Below, in pieces: positions 1-7,640 of a DNA stretch of 64,000 bases. How positions within the stretch are numbered: the first letter of the stretch is position 1; each line of letters starts with the position of its first letter. The stretch is from Chitinophagaceae bacterium UBA1931 (GTDB taxonomy: Bacteria; Bacteroidota; Bacteroidia; Chitinophagales; Chitinophagaceae). A program made the position numbers and the translations under genes. The DNA lies in assembly GCA_002337125.1 (NCBI GenBank), contig DDFJ01000001.1, forward strand, positions 620,001 through 684,000. Direction: 5' to 3'. The notes beneath the pieces were generated by a model that saw only the letters and a program-made list of their open reading frames with translations, did no database searches and was not told the DNA's origin.

Positions 1-1
1 A

Positions 2-2170
2 ATATTGAGTGATGTGGTGTGGGTGATCCGTAAGTTTCAACCCGATGTAATCATTACACGTTTTCCTCCCGACAGCAGGGCAGGGCATGGGCATCATTCA
101 GCTTCGGCTGTGCTGGCCCGTGAAGCTTTTGATGCAGCTGCTGATCCCAATCGTTTTCCTGAGCAGTTTGCTTTTGGTGTAAAACCCTGGAAAGCAAAAC
201 GCATTTTCTGGAATACATTCAACTTTGGTGGTAACAATACAACATCCAACGATCAGTTGAAAATTGATGTGGGCGGATTTAATCCATTGCTTGGTAAAAG
301 CTATGGCGAAATTTCAAGCGAAAGCCGGAGCATGCACAAAAGCCAGGGCTTTGGAGTACCGAGACAACGTGGTTCTCAAACAGAATTTTTTACATTAACA
401 GGTGGAGATGCAGTGCAGAATGATCTGGTTGATGGAATTGTTACCGACTGGAGCAGGTACGAAGGTGGAACTGCTGTGAATGCAATGATTGATCATTTAA
501 TTGCTAATTATTCTTTTCAAAATCCATCAGCATCAGTAAAAGAATTAGTGGAACTGTATAAAGCTGTTGAACAAATTAAAGATGGCGACTGGAAGAAAAA
601 GAAACTGGAAGAAATCAAGCAACTGATAGAAGCATGTGCAGGCTTGTATATAGAAGCAACAACAAACCAGGAATATGTTGTGTTTAATGATACATTGAAC
701 GTTAACTTTTCGCTGATCAATCGTTCTCTTGTTCCTGTACAGCTGAAGAGTATTAAAATTGACAGTTGCCGCAGGAACAGAATACCAGATTCGCTTCTGC
801 AGAATAATCCCCAGTTTGCAACTTATATGGAGAATAAATGCAAACAGCAAATTGATTATCTCGATTCAACATTCAATAAAGATCTTGTCATAAATCAAGG
901 TGTTACTTTTTCAAAATCACTTTTTGTTACGCATGCTTTTACAGAACCATACTGGATAAAAGAGCCAATGGAAACCGGCAGCTTTAATATTTCAAATCAG
1001 CAATTGATTGGTATGGCTGAAAGCGCACCTGCTTACACAGCATCTTTTACTTTAACAATTAACGGCTCTGATTTTATTTTCACCAAACCGGTGTTGTATA
1101 AATATACCGACCAGGTAAAAGGCGAATTGTATCAAAAGCTGGTTGTTTATCCTGCAGCTTTAATTAAAGCATCCAATTCATTCCTGTTGTTTAATAATAC
1201 TTCACCCAAAGCGGCAAGCTTTACATTCTCTCCATTATTAACAAAAGAGGATGCAAAAGGATTGGTTTCAATCAATAAAAAATCAGGATGGACGATCGCT
1301 CCTGAATCAGCAAAGTTTGATTTCATCAAAAACCAGGACTTTGTGATGAACTTTACTGCGAAGCCTGATAAACTGAAGGATGGTGATGGTGGTTATATTC
1401 TTCCCAACTTCACGTCTAAATTTAATTTCATTGTAAAACAACGCCTGCGCAAAATTGAATATGATCATATCCCCACGATAACTTATTTTCCCGATGCTTC
1501 TACAAGGGTGATTTCTGTTGATGTAAAAGTAACTGGGAAAAAAGTGGGCTACATTAATGGCGCAGGCGATTTTGTTCCGTATTGTCTGCAGCAAATGGGA
1601 TACGAAGTTGATATGTTGAAAGAAAATGATCTTACGCTGAGCAAATTAAAACAATACGATGCAATTGTTAGCGGCGTTCGTGCTTATAACATTCATGCAT
1701 GGCTCAGCAATTCTTATGATGTGCTGATGCAGTATGTAAAAGAAGGCGGAGTTTTACTGGTGCAGTACAACCGTAATAACAATGTGGCACAATCAAGAGC
1801 AAAAATTTCGCCTTACCCGTTTGCTATTTCTCAAACAAGAGTCAGTGAGGAAGATGCAAAAGTAACCTTGCTTAATCCTAATCATCCGGTGTTTAATTAT
1901 CCCAATAAAATCACTGAAAAAGATTTTGAAGGATGGATTCAGGAAAGAAGTATCAATGAAGCTGATAATATCGATGAACATTATACTCCACTCATCAGCA
2001 TGAGTGATGCCGGCGAACCTGCACATAAAGGAAGTTTGATTGTAACTGATTATGGAAAAGGACGGTTTATCTATACTGGTCTTGTATTTTTCCGTGAACT
2101 TCCGGCAGGAGTGCCCGGTGCTTACAGATTAATGGCTAATTTGCTGGCGAATCCGTTAGGAGGAAAGTAA
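2..2170 (+). CDS. PIG-L family deacetylase with long C-terminal extension, 5'-truncated by the window edge
   Basis: The frame is open from the first base, and the usual PIG-L N-terminus with its AHPDDE-type zinc motif is missing, so the gene starts upstream of the window. What remains begins inside the deacetylase domain: the stretch RFPPDSRAGHGHHSAS carries a zinc-site histidine motif of the family. Residues from about 220 on form a long beta-rich region, and the last 200 residues (YEVDMLKENDLT...EGGVLLVQYNRN) resemble a glutamine-amidotransferase/ThuA-like fold. Long PIG-L proteins like this are common in Bacteroidota and are presumed to deacetylate N-acetylglucosaminyl substrates; the substrate here is unknown. 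Two tiny membrane ORFs and a sodium symporter follow on the same strand, which suggests linked uptake and processing of a small sugar compound. Family call is confident, function is inferred. Confidence 0.8.
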   Translation: MLSDVVWVIRKFQPDVIITRFPPDSRAGHGHHSASAVLAREAFDAAADPNRFPEQFAFGVKPWKAKRIFWNTFNFGGNNTTSNDQLKIDVGGFNPLLGKSYGEISSESRSMHKSQGFGVPRQRGSQTEFFTLTGGDAVQNDLVDGIVTDWSRYEGGTAVNAMIDHLIANYSFQNPSASVKELVELYKAVEQIKDGDWKKKKLEEIKQLIEACAGLYIEATTNQEYVVFNDTLNVNFSLINRSLVPVQLKSIKIDSCRRNRIPDSLLQNNPQFATYMENKCKQQIDYLDSTFNKDLVINQGVTFSKSLFVTHAFTEPYWIKEPMETGSFNISNQQLIGMAESAPAYTASFTLTINGSDFIFTKPVLYKYTDQVKGELYQKLVVYPAALIKASNSFLLFNNTSPKAASFTFSPLLTKEDAKGLVSINKKSGWTIAPESAKFDFIKNQDFVMNFTAKPDKLKDGDGGYILPNFTSKFNFIVKQRLRKIEYDHIPTITYFPDASTRVISVDVKVTGKKVGYINGAGDFVPYCLQQMGYEVDMLKENDLTLSKLKQYDAIVSGVRAYNIHAWLSNSYDVLMQYVKEGGVLLVQYNRNNNVAQSRAKISPYPFAISQTRVSEEDAKVTLLNPNHPVFNYPNKITEKDFEGWIQERSINEADNIDEHYTPLISMSDAGEPAHKGSLIVTDYGKGRFIYTGLVFFRELPAGVPGAYRLMANLLANPLGGK

Positions 2171-2210
2171 TAAATAGTAAGTTATAAGTAATAAGTAGTA
2201 AGTTAAATGA
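2169..2210. repeat. Degenerate 7-bp tandem array (unit NNTAAGT)
   Basis: From 2176 to 2203 four consecutive heptamers share the pattern NNTAAGT; the bases just before continue the pattern weakly. The 10-mer TAGTAAGTTA recurs exactly 21 bp (three units) apart, at 2175 and 2196. The array sits between the PIG-L stop codon and the start codon of the next small ORF. Confidence 0.75.
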
Positions 2211-2377
2211 GTAATAAGAAACAAGCAACCATAGAACGTACTTTATTGATAGGTTTGGGACTTGGTTTATTAATTGGTTTTTTGAGCAAACGAATTGCTT
2301 ACGGATTGCTGTTAGGCATTGGCTTAACATGGCTCATCAGTTATATGATGAAGCCAAAAGAAGAAGATGACTGGTAG
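2207..2377 (+). CDS. Small membrane protein, 56 aa, hypothetical
   Basis: The ATG at 2207 opens a 56-codon frame ending in TAG at 2377. The product has a charged N-terminus (MSNKKQATIER), a glycine/leucine-rich hydrophobic stretch over residues 13-46 that could form one hairpin or two short membrane segments, and a charged tail ending EEDDW. It lies between a PIG-L deacetylase and a sodium:solute symporter on the same strand with short spacers, so co-transcription is likely. I do not recognise a family. The amphipathic layout with charged ends argues for a real gene, but at this length it could still be chance. Confidence 0.55.
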   Translation: MSNKKQATIERTLLIGLGLGLLIGFLSKRIAYGLLLGIGLTWLISYMMKPKEEDDW

Positions 2378-2395
2378 AATAAACTATTTGGCAAC

Positions 2396-2512
2396 ATGAA
2401 CAAATTACCCGGTAAAAAAGAAACATCGTGGATTAGCTGGTACATTGCTGTGGCAGCTGTTTTGTTATTGCTGCTGATTTTATTTTATTTTTTCACCCAA
2501 CAGTTTTCATGA
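2396..2512 (+). CDS. Single-pass membrane miniprotein, 38 aa, overlapping the symporter start
   Basis: The ATG at 2396 opens a 38-codon frame. The product has a basic, polar N-terminus (MNKLPGKKETSW) and one strongly hydrophobic segment at about residues 13-33. Its TGA at 2510-2512 overlaps the ATG of the symporter at 2509 in an ATGA arrangement, the typical geometry of translational coupling. This suggests a small subunit or stabiliser of the symporter, comparable in layout to other transporter-associated miniproteins. No family is recognised; the coupling is seen directly, the role is inferred. Confidence 0.55.
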   Translation: MNKLPGKKETSWISWYIAVAAVLLLLLILFYFFTQQFS

Positions 2513-4233
2513 ATTTTCAACTTACAGATTGGATTGTGCTTGCTGTTACACTGCTGGGTGTAATCTTATATGGCATTTACAAAAGCCGTACTTCAAAAAA
2601 TTTAGAAGGATATTTTTTAAGCAACCGGCAAATGCCCTGGTGGCTGGTGTTGCTGGGCATCATGGGCACACAGGCAAGTGCAGTTACTTTTTTAACAGCA
2701 CCGGGCCAGGTTTATACCGATGGGATGCGTTTTGTACAGTATTATTTTGGTCTGCCCATCGCCATGATTGTTTTAAGTATCACATTCGTTCCGCTGTTTC
2801 ATAAACTCAAATTATTTACTGCTTACGAATTTTTAGAAAAACGGTTTGATGTAAAAACAAGAACACTTACATCCTTCCTGTTTTTATTGTCAAGAGGATT
2901 GAGTACGGGCATCAGCATATTTGCACCATCCATTGTGTTAAGCAGTATGCTTGGCTGGGATATTTATCTCACCAACATTGTAATGGGTGGATTACTGATT
3001 GTTTACACCGTAAGCGGAGGCGCCAAAGCTGTGGCTTATACGCAAAAGATTCAGTTTGTAATTATTTATGCAGCAATGTTTGTAGCAGCGTATTATTCAG
3101 TAAAATCTTTGCCAAACGGTATTGGCTTTACCGATGCCCTGCATATTGCCGGCAAAAGCGGGAAGCTGAACGTGATAACAACTGGTATGAATGAACATGG
3201 GTTCGACTGGAAAGACCGTTATAATATCTGGAGTGGTTTGATTGGTGGCTTTTTTCTTGCACTCAGTTATTTTGGAACTGATCAGAGCCAGGTGGGCCGT
3301 TATCTTACAGCAAAAGATACAAGAGAAAGCAGGCTGGGATTGTTGTTAAATGGGTTGGTAAAAGTGCCGCTGCAGTTCCTGATTTTATTGATCGGGTGTT
3401 TGCTGTTTGCTTATTATTCTTTCTTTCATGCACCTGCATTTTTCAATAAAACGCAGGAAACAGAAGTGTTACAAAGTGCTTATGCACCCGAATATAAAGT
3501 TGCAACTGCAGCGTATGAAAAAATGCAGCAGGAAAAAGCATTGGTTGCAAAAGAACTGGCACAGGCACTGCATGAAAATAATGATGCGGTGATCAATGCA
3601 TCAAGAAGCAAACTCATGGCTGCAGAGAAAGAAGGACATGCATTGCGTGAACAAATGAAGTCGCTGATAAAGAAAGCTGATCCCGGTGCAGATACAAACG
3701 ATACCAATTACATTTTTCTCCGGTTTGTAGGCGATACATTGCCTGCAGGTTTGGTGGGATTAATTGTTGCCATCATCTTCCTTGCAGCATGGGGAAGTAT
3801 TGCAGCTGCACTGAATTCACTTGCATCCTGTACCATGATTGATTTTCACCAGAAATTTTCAAAGAAAAAACTTTCACCGGAAGAGGAATACAAATGGGGA
3901 AAATATTATACCCTGTTTTGGGGTGTGTTTTGTATTGTGATAGCGTTGTTTGCTTACAATATTGGTAACAGCCTGATTGAAGCTGTAAATATTCTTGGCA
4001 GCTGGTTCTATGGAACAATTCTCGGTATTTTCCTGGTTGCTTTTTACCTGAAAAAAGTACAAAGCAATGCAGTGTTTATTTCTGCAATTATTGCTGAGGT
4101 GATTGTTATTACAGTTTCCCGTCTCAATATTATTTCATTCTTGTGGCTCAACTTAATTGGAGCAGCTGCAGTGGTGATCCTGTCGGTTCTGATCCAAATT
4201 TTAACAACAGATAAAAGCAAGGCCGTACAGTAA
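2509..4233 (+). CDS. Sodium:solute symporter (SSS family)
   Basis: A 574-residue integral membrane protein with about 13 predicted hydrophobic segments, starting directly in a membrane helix (LTDWIVLAVTLLGVILYGIY). The early motif NLEGYFLSNRQMPWWLVLLGIMGTQASAVTF is the typical TM1-TM2 region of the SSS family, which imports sugars, amino acids or related solutes with Na+. An extended hydrophilic insertion at about residues 305-400, rich in Ala, Glu and Lys, is longer than in most family members. The start codon overlaps the stop of a 38-aa membrane ORF. Given the PIG-L neighbour, an amino-sugar or sugar derivative is a reasonable guess for the substrate, but this is inference. Confidence 0.88.
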   Translation: MNFQLTDWIVLAVTLLGVILYGIYKSRTSKNLEGYFLSNRQMPWWLVLLGIMGTQASAVTFLTAPGQVYTDGMRFVQYYFGLPIAMIVLSITFVPLFHKLKLFTAYEFLEKRFDVKTRTLTSFLFLLSRGLSTGISIFAPSIVLSSMLGWDIYLTNIVMGGLLIVYTVSGGAKAVAYTQKIQFVIIYAAMFVAAYYSVKSLPNGIGFTDALHIAGKSGKLNVITTGMNEHGFDWKDRYNIWSGLIGGFFLALSYFGTDQSQVGRYLTAKDTRESRLGLLLNGLVKVPLQFLILLIGCLLFAYYSFFHAPAFFNKTQETEVLQSAYAPEYKVATAAYEKMQQEKALVAKELAQALHENNDAVINASRSKLMAAEKEGHALREQMKSLIKKADPGADTNDTNYIFLRFVGDTLPAGLVGLIVAIIFLAAWGSIAAALNSLASCTMIDFHQKFSKKKLSPEEEYKWGKYYTLFWGVFCIVIALFAYNIGNSLIEAVNILGSWFYGTILGIFLVAFYLKKVQSNAVFISAIIAEVIVITVSRLNIISFLWLNLIGAAAVVILSVLIQILTTDKSKAVQ

Positions 4234-4240
4234 ATGACTG

Positions 4241-4248
4241 TATTTTTG
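4241..4248 (+). promoter_or_regulatory. Bacteroidota -7 element of the 4253 lipoprotein gene
   Basis: TATTTTTG matches TAnnTTTG exactly and lies only 4 bases upstream of the ATG at 4253. If used, the mRNA would be nearly leaderless. No clear -33 TTG was seen at the expected spacing. Confidence 0.45.
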
Positions 4249-4252
4249 CGGC

Positions 4253-4729
4253 ATGAAGAAATTCCTTTTGTCGTCTGCAATACTTCTTGTTACTGTTTTA
4301 TTATTCAACAGTTGTGGTAAAAGTTGCAAAGGTGTTGATTGTCCCAACCTGAACATACCCGTGTTTATGTTCAGAATTGTAAACAGCTCAAACAAAGATT
4401 TGCTGATTGGTGCTGCAAAAACGTATGATACTACCGGAGTAAAAATTACTGCAAGAAACAAGCAAACCGGTAGTATACAAACGGTTACTCCCAATTTTGC
4501 TGCCATTGGAGATACAGTGATGTACACAACCTTTGCTGTGAATAATTCAAACTCAGTTTATTACCTGTCGATAAATAATGTGGTGAAAGATTCAATGTTT
4601 TTCACGTACAAATATTTTGTAGATGAATGCTGCGACCGCAGTTATTATTACTTGGGCAAGTTCAACTCAACTGATCTTGGAACATCATTAACACTGCCAA
4701 ATATTCCCGCTTATTTCATCGTTAAATAA
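4253..4729 (+). CDS. Putative lipoprotein, 158 aa, hypothetical
   Basis: The N-terminus is a lipoprotein signal peptide with lipobox ending at Cys21 (LLFNSCGKSCKG). The mature part is a small, beta-rich, Cys-containing domain with extra cysteine pairs (CKGVDCP near the N-terminus, DECCDRS near residue 124) that could form disulphides. No family is recognised. It is preceded by its own promoter-like element and followed by a strong bidirectional terminator, so it is probably a single-gene unit. Confidence 0.7.
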   Translation: MKKFLLSSAILLVTVLLFNSCGKSCKGVDCPNLNIPVFMFRIVNSSNKDLLIGAAKTYDTTGVKITARNKQTGSIQTVTPNFAAIGDTVMYTTFAVNNSNSVYYLSINNVVKDSMFFTYKYFVDECCDRSYYYLGKFNSTDLGTSLTLPNIPAYFIVK

Positions 4730-4746
4730 AACTTTTTTTAAACAGG

Positions 4747-4778
4747 AAAGCCTCTTCAATTGAAGAGGCTTTTCTGTT
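4747..4778. terminator. Bidirectional rho-independent terminator
   Basis: A perfect palindrome from 4747 to 4772 (AAAGCCTCTTC arm, AATT centre) with A/T runs on both sides lies between convergent genes ending at 4729 (+) and 4797 (-). It can terminate both. Confidence 0.85.
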
Positions 4779-4796
4779 TTATATGCTGTGTGAAAT

Positions 4797-5630
4797 TTAT
4801 TTTAATTCCTTCTGCAGTTTTTCATTCAGCTTTACGTAATCATTGTTCTTCTGTTCTTTAGCAAGCTGCATTGATTTTTTGGATGATTCCAGCGCTTCTG
4901 CTTTTTTACCTGCTTTTGCCAATGCTTTTGCACGTTGGTAATGCACCCAGTATGCATTCGGACTTTGTTCCACTGCTTTTTCAAACCATACAAGTGCCTG
5001 GTTTAAATCTTTTCCATTATCAGCATAATAAACAGCGGCACTGTAATAGGGTGGCTTTTCAGTCTTCATTGCTTCAGCAATTTGTGCCATTACCTTGCTG
5101 TCAACTTCAGTAGTTATTTTCAGCGATACAAGCGTTTTTTCCCAGCTTAGTTGTAGATCGCAGGAAGAGTTTGTAATATTTGCCAAAGTTGCTGTAAAGG
5201 TTTCAACATTTTTTGGCAGCATTACCGGTTTTACTTTTACACGCACAACATCATTTTCCTGTTTATATGCTGCAGGCGATGTTACATCGGTTTGTTTGGT
5301 AATAATCAATGTCCATTCAGTTGCTGACGGAATGGAAAGTAATCCATATTTACCAGGTGCTATTTTAGTACCACCAATTGTTACATCATCAGTAAAAGTT
5401 AATGTTGTTGCACTGTTTGCTCCTGTACGCCAAACATCATTAAACGGAACAAGATCACCGAATATTTTACGTCCTTTCATATTGGGACGGCTGTACGAAA
5501 GTTCAATTGTACCAAGACCAAAATCCTGTTTAATGGTTTGTGATGTTGATGGCTGGGGCGTTTTTAATTGCTGGGCATTTGCAGTTGTAAATAATCCTGC
5601 ACAAATAACCAGGAATAGTAATTGTTTCAT
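4797..5630 (-). CDS. DUF2911 domain protein with C-terminal TPR repeats
   Basis: A 277-residue secreted protein: signal peptide at residues 1-20 (ending TANAQ), then a DUF2911 domain with its recognisable core (IELSYSRPNMKGRKIFGDLVPFNDVWRTGAN, then APGKYGLLSIP), then two to three TPR-like helices at about residues 190-270 (ALVWFEKAVEQSPNAYWVHYQRAKALAKAG). DUF2911 is common in Bacteroidota periplasmic proteins and has no assigned reaction. It is convergent with the lipoprotein gene across a shared terminator and stands upstream of, but apart from, the sigma-factor module on the same strand. Confidence 0.85.
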   Translation of the reverse strand: MKQLLFLVICAGLFTTANAQQLKTPQPSTSQTIKQDFGLGTIELSYSRPNMKGRKIFGDLVPFNDVWRTGANSATTLTFTDDVTIGGTKIAPGKYGLLSIPSATEWTLIITKQTDVTSPAAYKQENDVVRVKVKPVMLPKNVETFTATLANITNSSCDLQLSWEKTLVSLKITTEVDSKVMAQIAEAMKTEKPPYYSAAVYYADNGKDLNQALVWFEKAVEQSPNAYWVHYQRAKALAKAGKKAEALESSKKSMQLAKEQKNNDYVKLNEKLQKELK

Positions 5631-5703
5631 TTGACAAGTAATTTAGTGGCTAAAGATAAAAAACAAAGGGAAAGTTTAAGCAGGTTTTGATGAACTGCTT
5701 TTA

Positions 5704-6966
5704 TCAGAACTGAACGGTATAACGTGTACGTTCGGTTTTACCTGTTTTTGATTTCCATTTAGGGCCTTCTTTCAGCAAACGGATGGCTTCGCTGTTGCAG
5801 GAACTGCAATCTGATTTTTCAACTTTAAAATTGGTGATATTTCCATCGGGGAGTACATCAAATGAAATAACAACCTGTTTTCCTGCTGTATTCTTTGGCT
5901 GACTGCGGCTGAAATCCATCGGTTCACGCAGGTTATTCGCTACATAAATATCATAATTCTTCCAGCCATCTGCAGGTTCACTTTCTGTTTCATCATAGTC
6001 ATCCTGCATTTTCGATTTCCTGTTCTTGTACCTTTCAAGGAAATCGTTATTTGTAGGTGCGTTGGCAATCACTGCTTCATCTTTCAAAATAATTTTCTGA
6101 TTGCTGTTGTATTTGAGTTGTGAAACCAGTCCGTTATAACCAAGCGATTTTGTTTCGATATGCAGCACAGTATCAGAAGAAATTAAATTGAAATTACCAT
6201 TCACATCCGCATAAGTTCCCACACCCGAGTTCACTTCAGTAATATTGGCAAAGGGAAGGGGATTGTTATTTTCATCCACCACTTTGCCTGTGAATTTATT
6301 CAGCTTTAGATAACCGGCTTGTTTCTTGAATTCAGACGGAGCAGCACCTGCATTTTCTGTTTTAATATTCATTGGTTTCGCTGCAGTTGGAGGTGCCATT
6401 GCAGGCGATTGCTGAATTTTTGTTTCATTGAGTACAACTGCATTGTCATCCTTTGACTCAACATCTGCTAATTCTTTAACCGTGTCTTTATAAATAAGTG
6501 CAGGAACTTTTTTTGAAGGAATAAACACAGGTACCGGTTCTGTTGCTGCTTTAGGTTCATTTACAGCAACAGTATTTGAATCAACTTTTGTTTGCGGAAT
6601 AACTGCTGAAGTATCTTTTTGTTTTTGTTCGGTAGTTGCAATGCTGTTTGTTTCTTCAGGCGAGTGATTGTAAATTCTGTAAAGTACCACAGCAAGACTA
6701 AGCACAATAATAAATCCCGCAGCAATACTCATCCATTTGCGGAAAGAGATCGGCACAACTGCTGCCTTGTTTTCACGTTCGTTGATTTGTGCTTTCAGTT
6801 CTTTCAGATCGGCCCTGATATTGATCTGTTCCATTTTTGAACGATAGCCATCAACCGCATCCGATAAAAACGGATCATCCATCATGGCAGTTTCAAACGC
6901 ATGCATTTCTGCAGCATTCATCTGCCCTTTGAGGTAACGTTCAATATCGTAGGCGTTGTAGTTCAT
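5704..6966 (-). CDS. Anti-sigma-factor-like membrane protein with carboxypeptidase-regulatory and TonB-like C-terminal domains
   Basis: A 420-residue protein with one membrane segment at about residues 78-97. The cytoplasmic N-terminus (residues 1-77, YDIERYLKGQMNAAEMHAFETAMMDDPFLSDAVDGY) is the short helical form seen in Bacteroidota anti-sigma proteins. The periplasmic part holds a Pro/Thr/Lys-rich linker, a CarboxypepD_reg-like domain at about 222-295 (FTGKVVDENNNPLPFANITE), and a C-terminal energy-transducer/TonB-like domain at about 330-420 with a CSSC pair. The ATG overlaps the stop of the upstream ECF sigma gene by 4 bp, so the two are translated together, as expected for a sigma/anti-sigma pair. 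The periplasmic domain combination suggests a sensor of envelope state. Confidence 0.8.
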   Translation of the reverse strand: MNYNAYDIERYLKGQMNAAEMHAFETAMMDDPFLSDAVDGYRSKMEQINIRADLKELKAQINERENKAAVVPISFRKWMSIAAGFIIVLSLAVVLYRIYNHSPEETNSIATTEQKQKDTSAVIPQTKVDSNTVAVNEPKAATEPVPVFIPSKKVPALIYKDTVKELADVESKDDNAVVLNETKIQQSPAMAPPTAAKPMNIKTENAGAAPSEFKKQAGYLKLNKFTGKVVDENNNPLPFANITEVNSGVGTYADVNGNFNLISSDTVLHIETKSLGYNGLVSQLKYNSNQKIILKDEAVIANAPTNNDFLERYKNRKSKMQDDYDETESEPADGWKNYDIYVANNLREPMDFSRSQPKNTAGKQVVISFDVLPDGNITNFKVEKSDCSSCNSEAIRLLKEGPKWKSKTGKTERTRYTVQF

Positions 6967-7544
6967 GATCTGTCAGCATGGGTTGTTTCCATGCAAAGTT
7001 TCAAATTTCTCCGGCCATTTTGAATATAACTGCGCACTTTATTCCATTCAATCCCGGTTTGCTCGGTAATGTCGTTATAGCATTTCCCTTCAAGATAAAA
7101 CAAAGTAACACAGGTTTTTTGTTCAGATGAAAGCTGTTCCAGGCATTTTTCCATGCTGTTCAGCTGTTCTTCCTTCTGTTTTACAGCATCCAGATGCAGC
7201 ATTTCTTCATTTTGCATAAAACTGTCAGAGATTTCTACCGTGGCATGACCTTTCTCTTTCCTTAGCAGCATCAGGCAATGATTGCGGCTGAGGGTATACA
7301 GCCAGCTTTTGAAATTGCTTACTTCGTGCTGTTTCAGTTTTGTAATAAGTTCTTCGTAAATATTAATAACGGCATCTTTGGCAGCTTCTGGGTCTTTAAA
7401 ATATTTGAGACAAACACCGTAAATCAGATCCATGTAACGCTGGTACAGCAAAGCCAGCACATTTAAATCACCATCCTTCCGGTACAGATCTACCAGTTCT
7501 GAATCAGTGTAGAGATTTCTTTCTTTTTCACGAATAAATACCAA
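6963..7544 (-). CDS. ECF-family RNA polymerase sigma factor
   Basis: 193 residues with sigma-70 region 2 (LYQRYMDLIYGVCLKYFKDPEAAKDAVINIYEELITKL, then the WLYTLSRNHCLMLLR helix) and region 4 (LEQLSSEQKTCVTLFYLEGKCYNDITEQTGIEWNKVRSYIQNGRRNLK), the normal layout and length of an extracytoplasmic-function sigma factor. It directs polymerase to its own promoters when released from the anti-sigma partner encoded immediately downstream with a 4-bp overlap. The VWA protein gene is divergent from it and a plausible regulon member. Confidence 0.9.
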   Translation of the reverse strand: MVFIREKERNLYTDSELVDLYRKDGDLNVLALLYQRYMDLIYGVCLKYFKDPEAAKDAVINIYEELITKLKQHEVSNFKSWLYTLSRNHCLMLLRKEKGHATVEISDSFMQNEEMLHLDAVKQKEEQLNSMEKCLEQLSSEQKTCVTLFYLEGKCYNDITEQTGIEWNKVRSYIQNGRRNLKLCMETTHADRS

Positions 7545-7640
7545 GCTGTAAAGTTAAAGTGTGGAAGTTAGGGAAAATATTTTTTTGATTGCTTGTGTAA
7601 TTGTGAAAATGCATGCATCTGTTTTATAAAATCAATATTT

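Noticed and set aside
5095..5634. 179-codon plus-strand frame opposite the DUF2911 gene
   Set aside because: It is the complement of a clear secreted protein with signal peptide and known domain; the product has no recognisable features.
7593..7640. TTG-initiated extension of the VWA protein
   Set aside because: It would place a Cys-rich polar stretch before an otherwise clean signal peptide starting at 7641.
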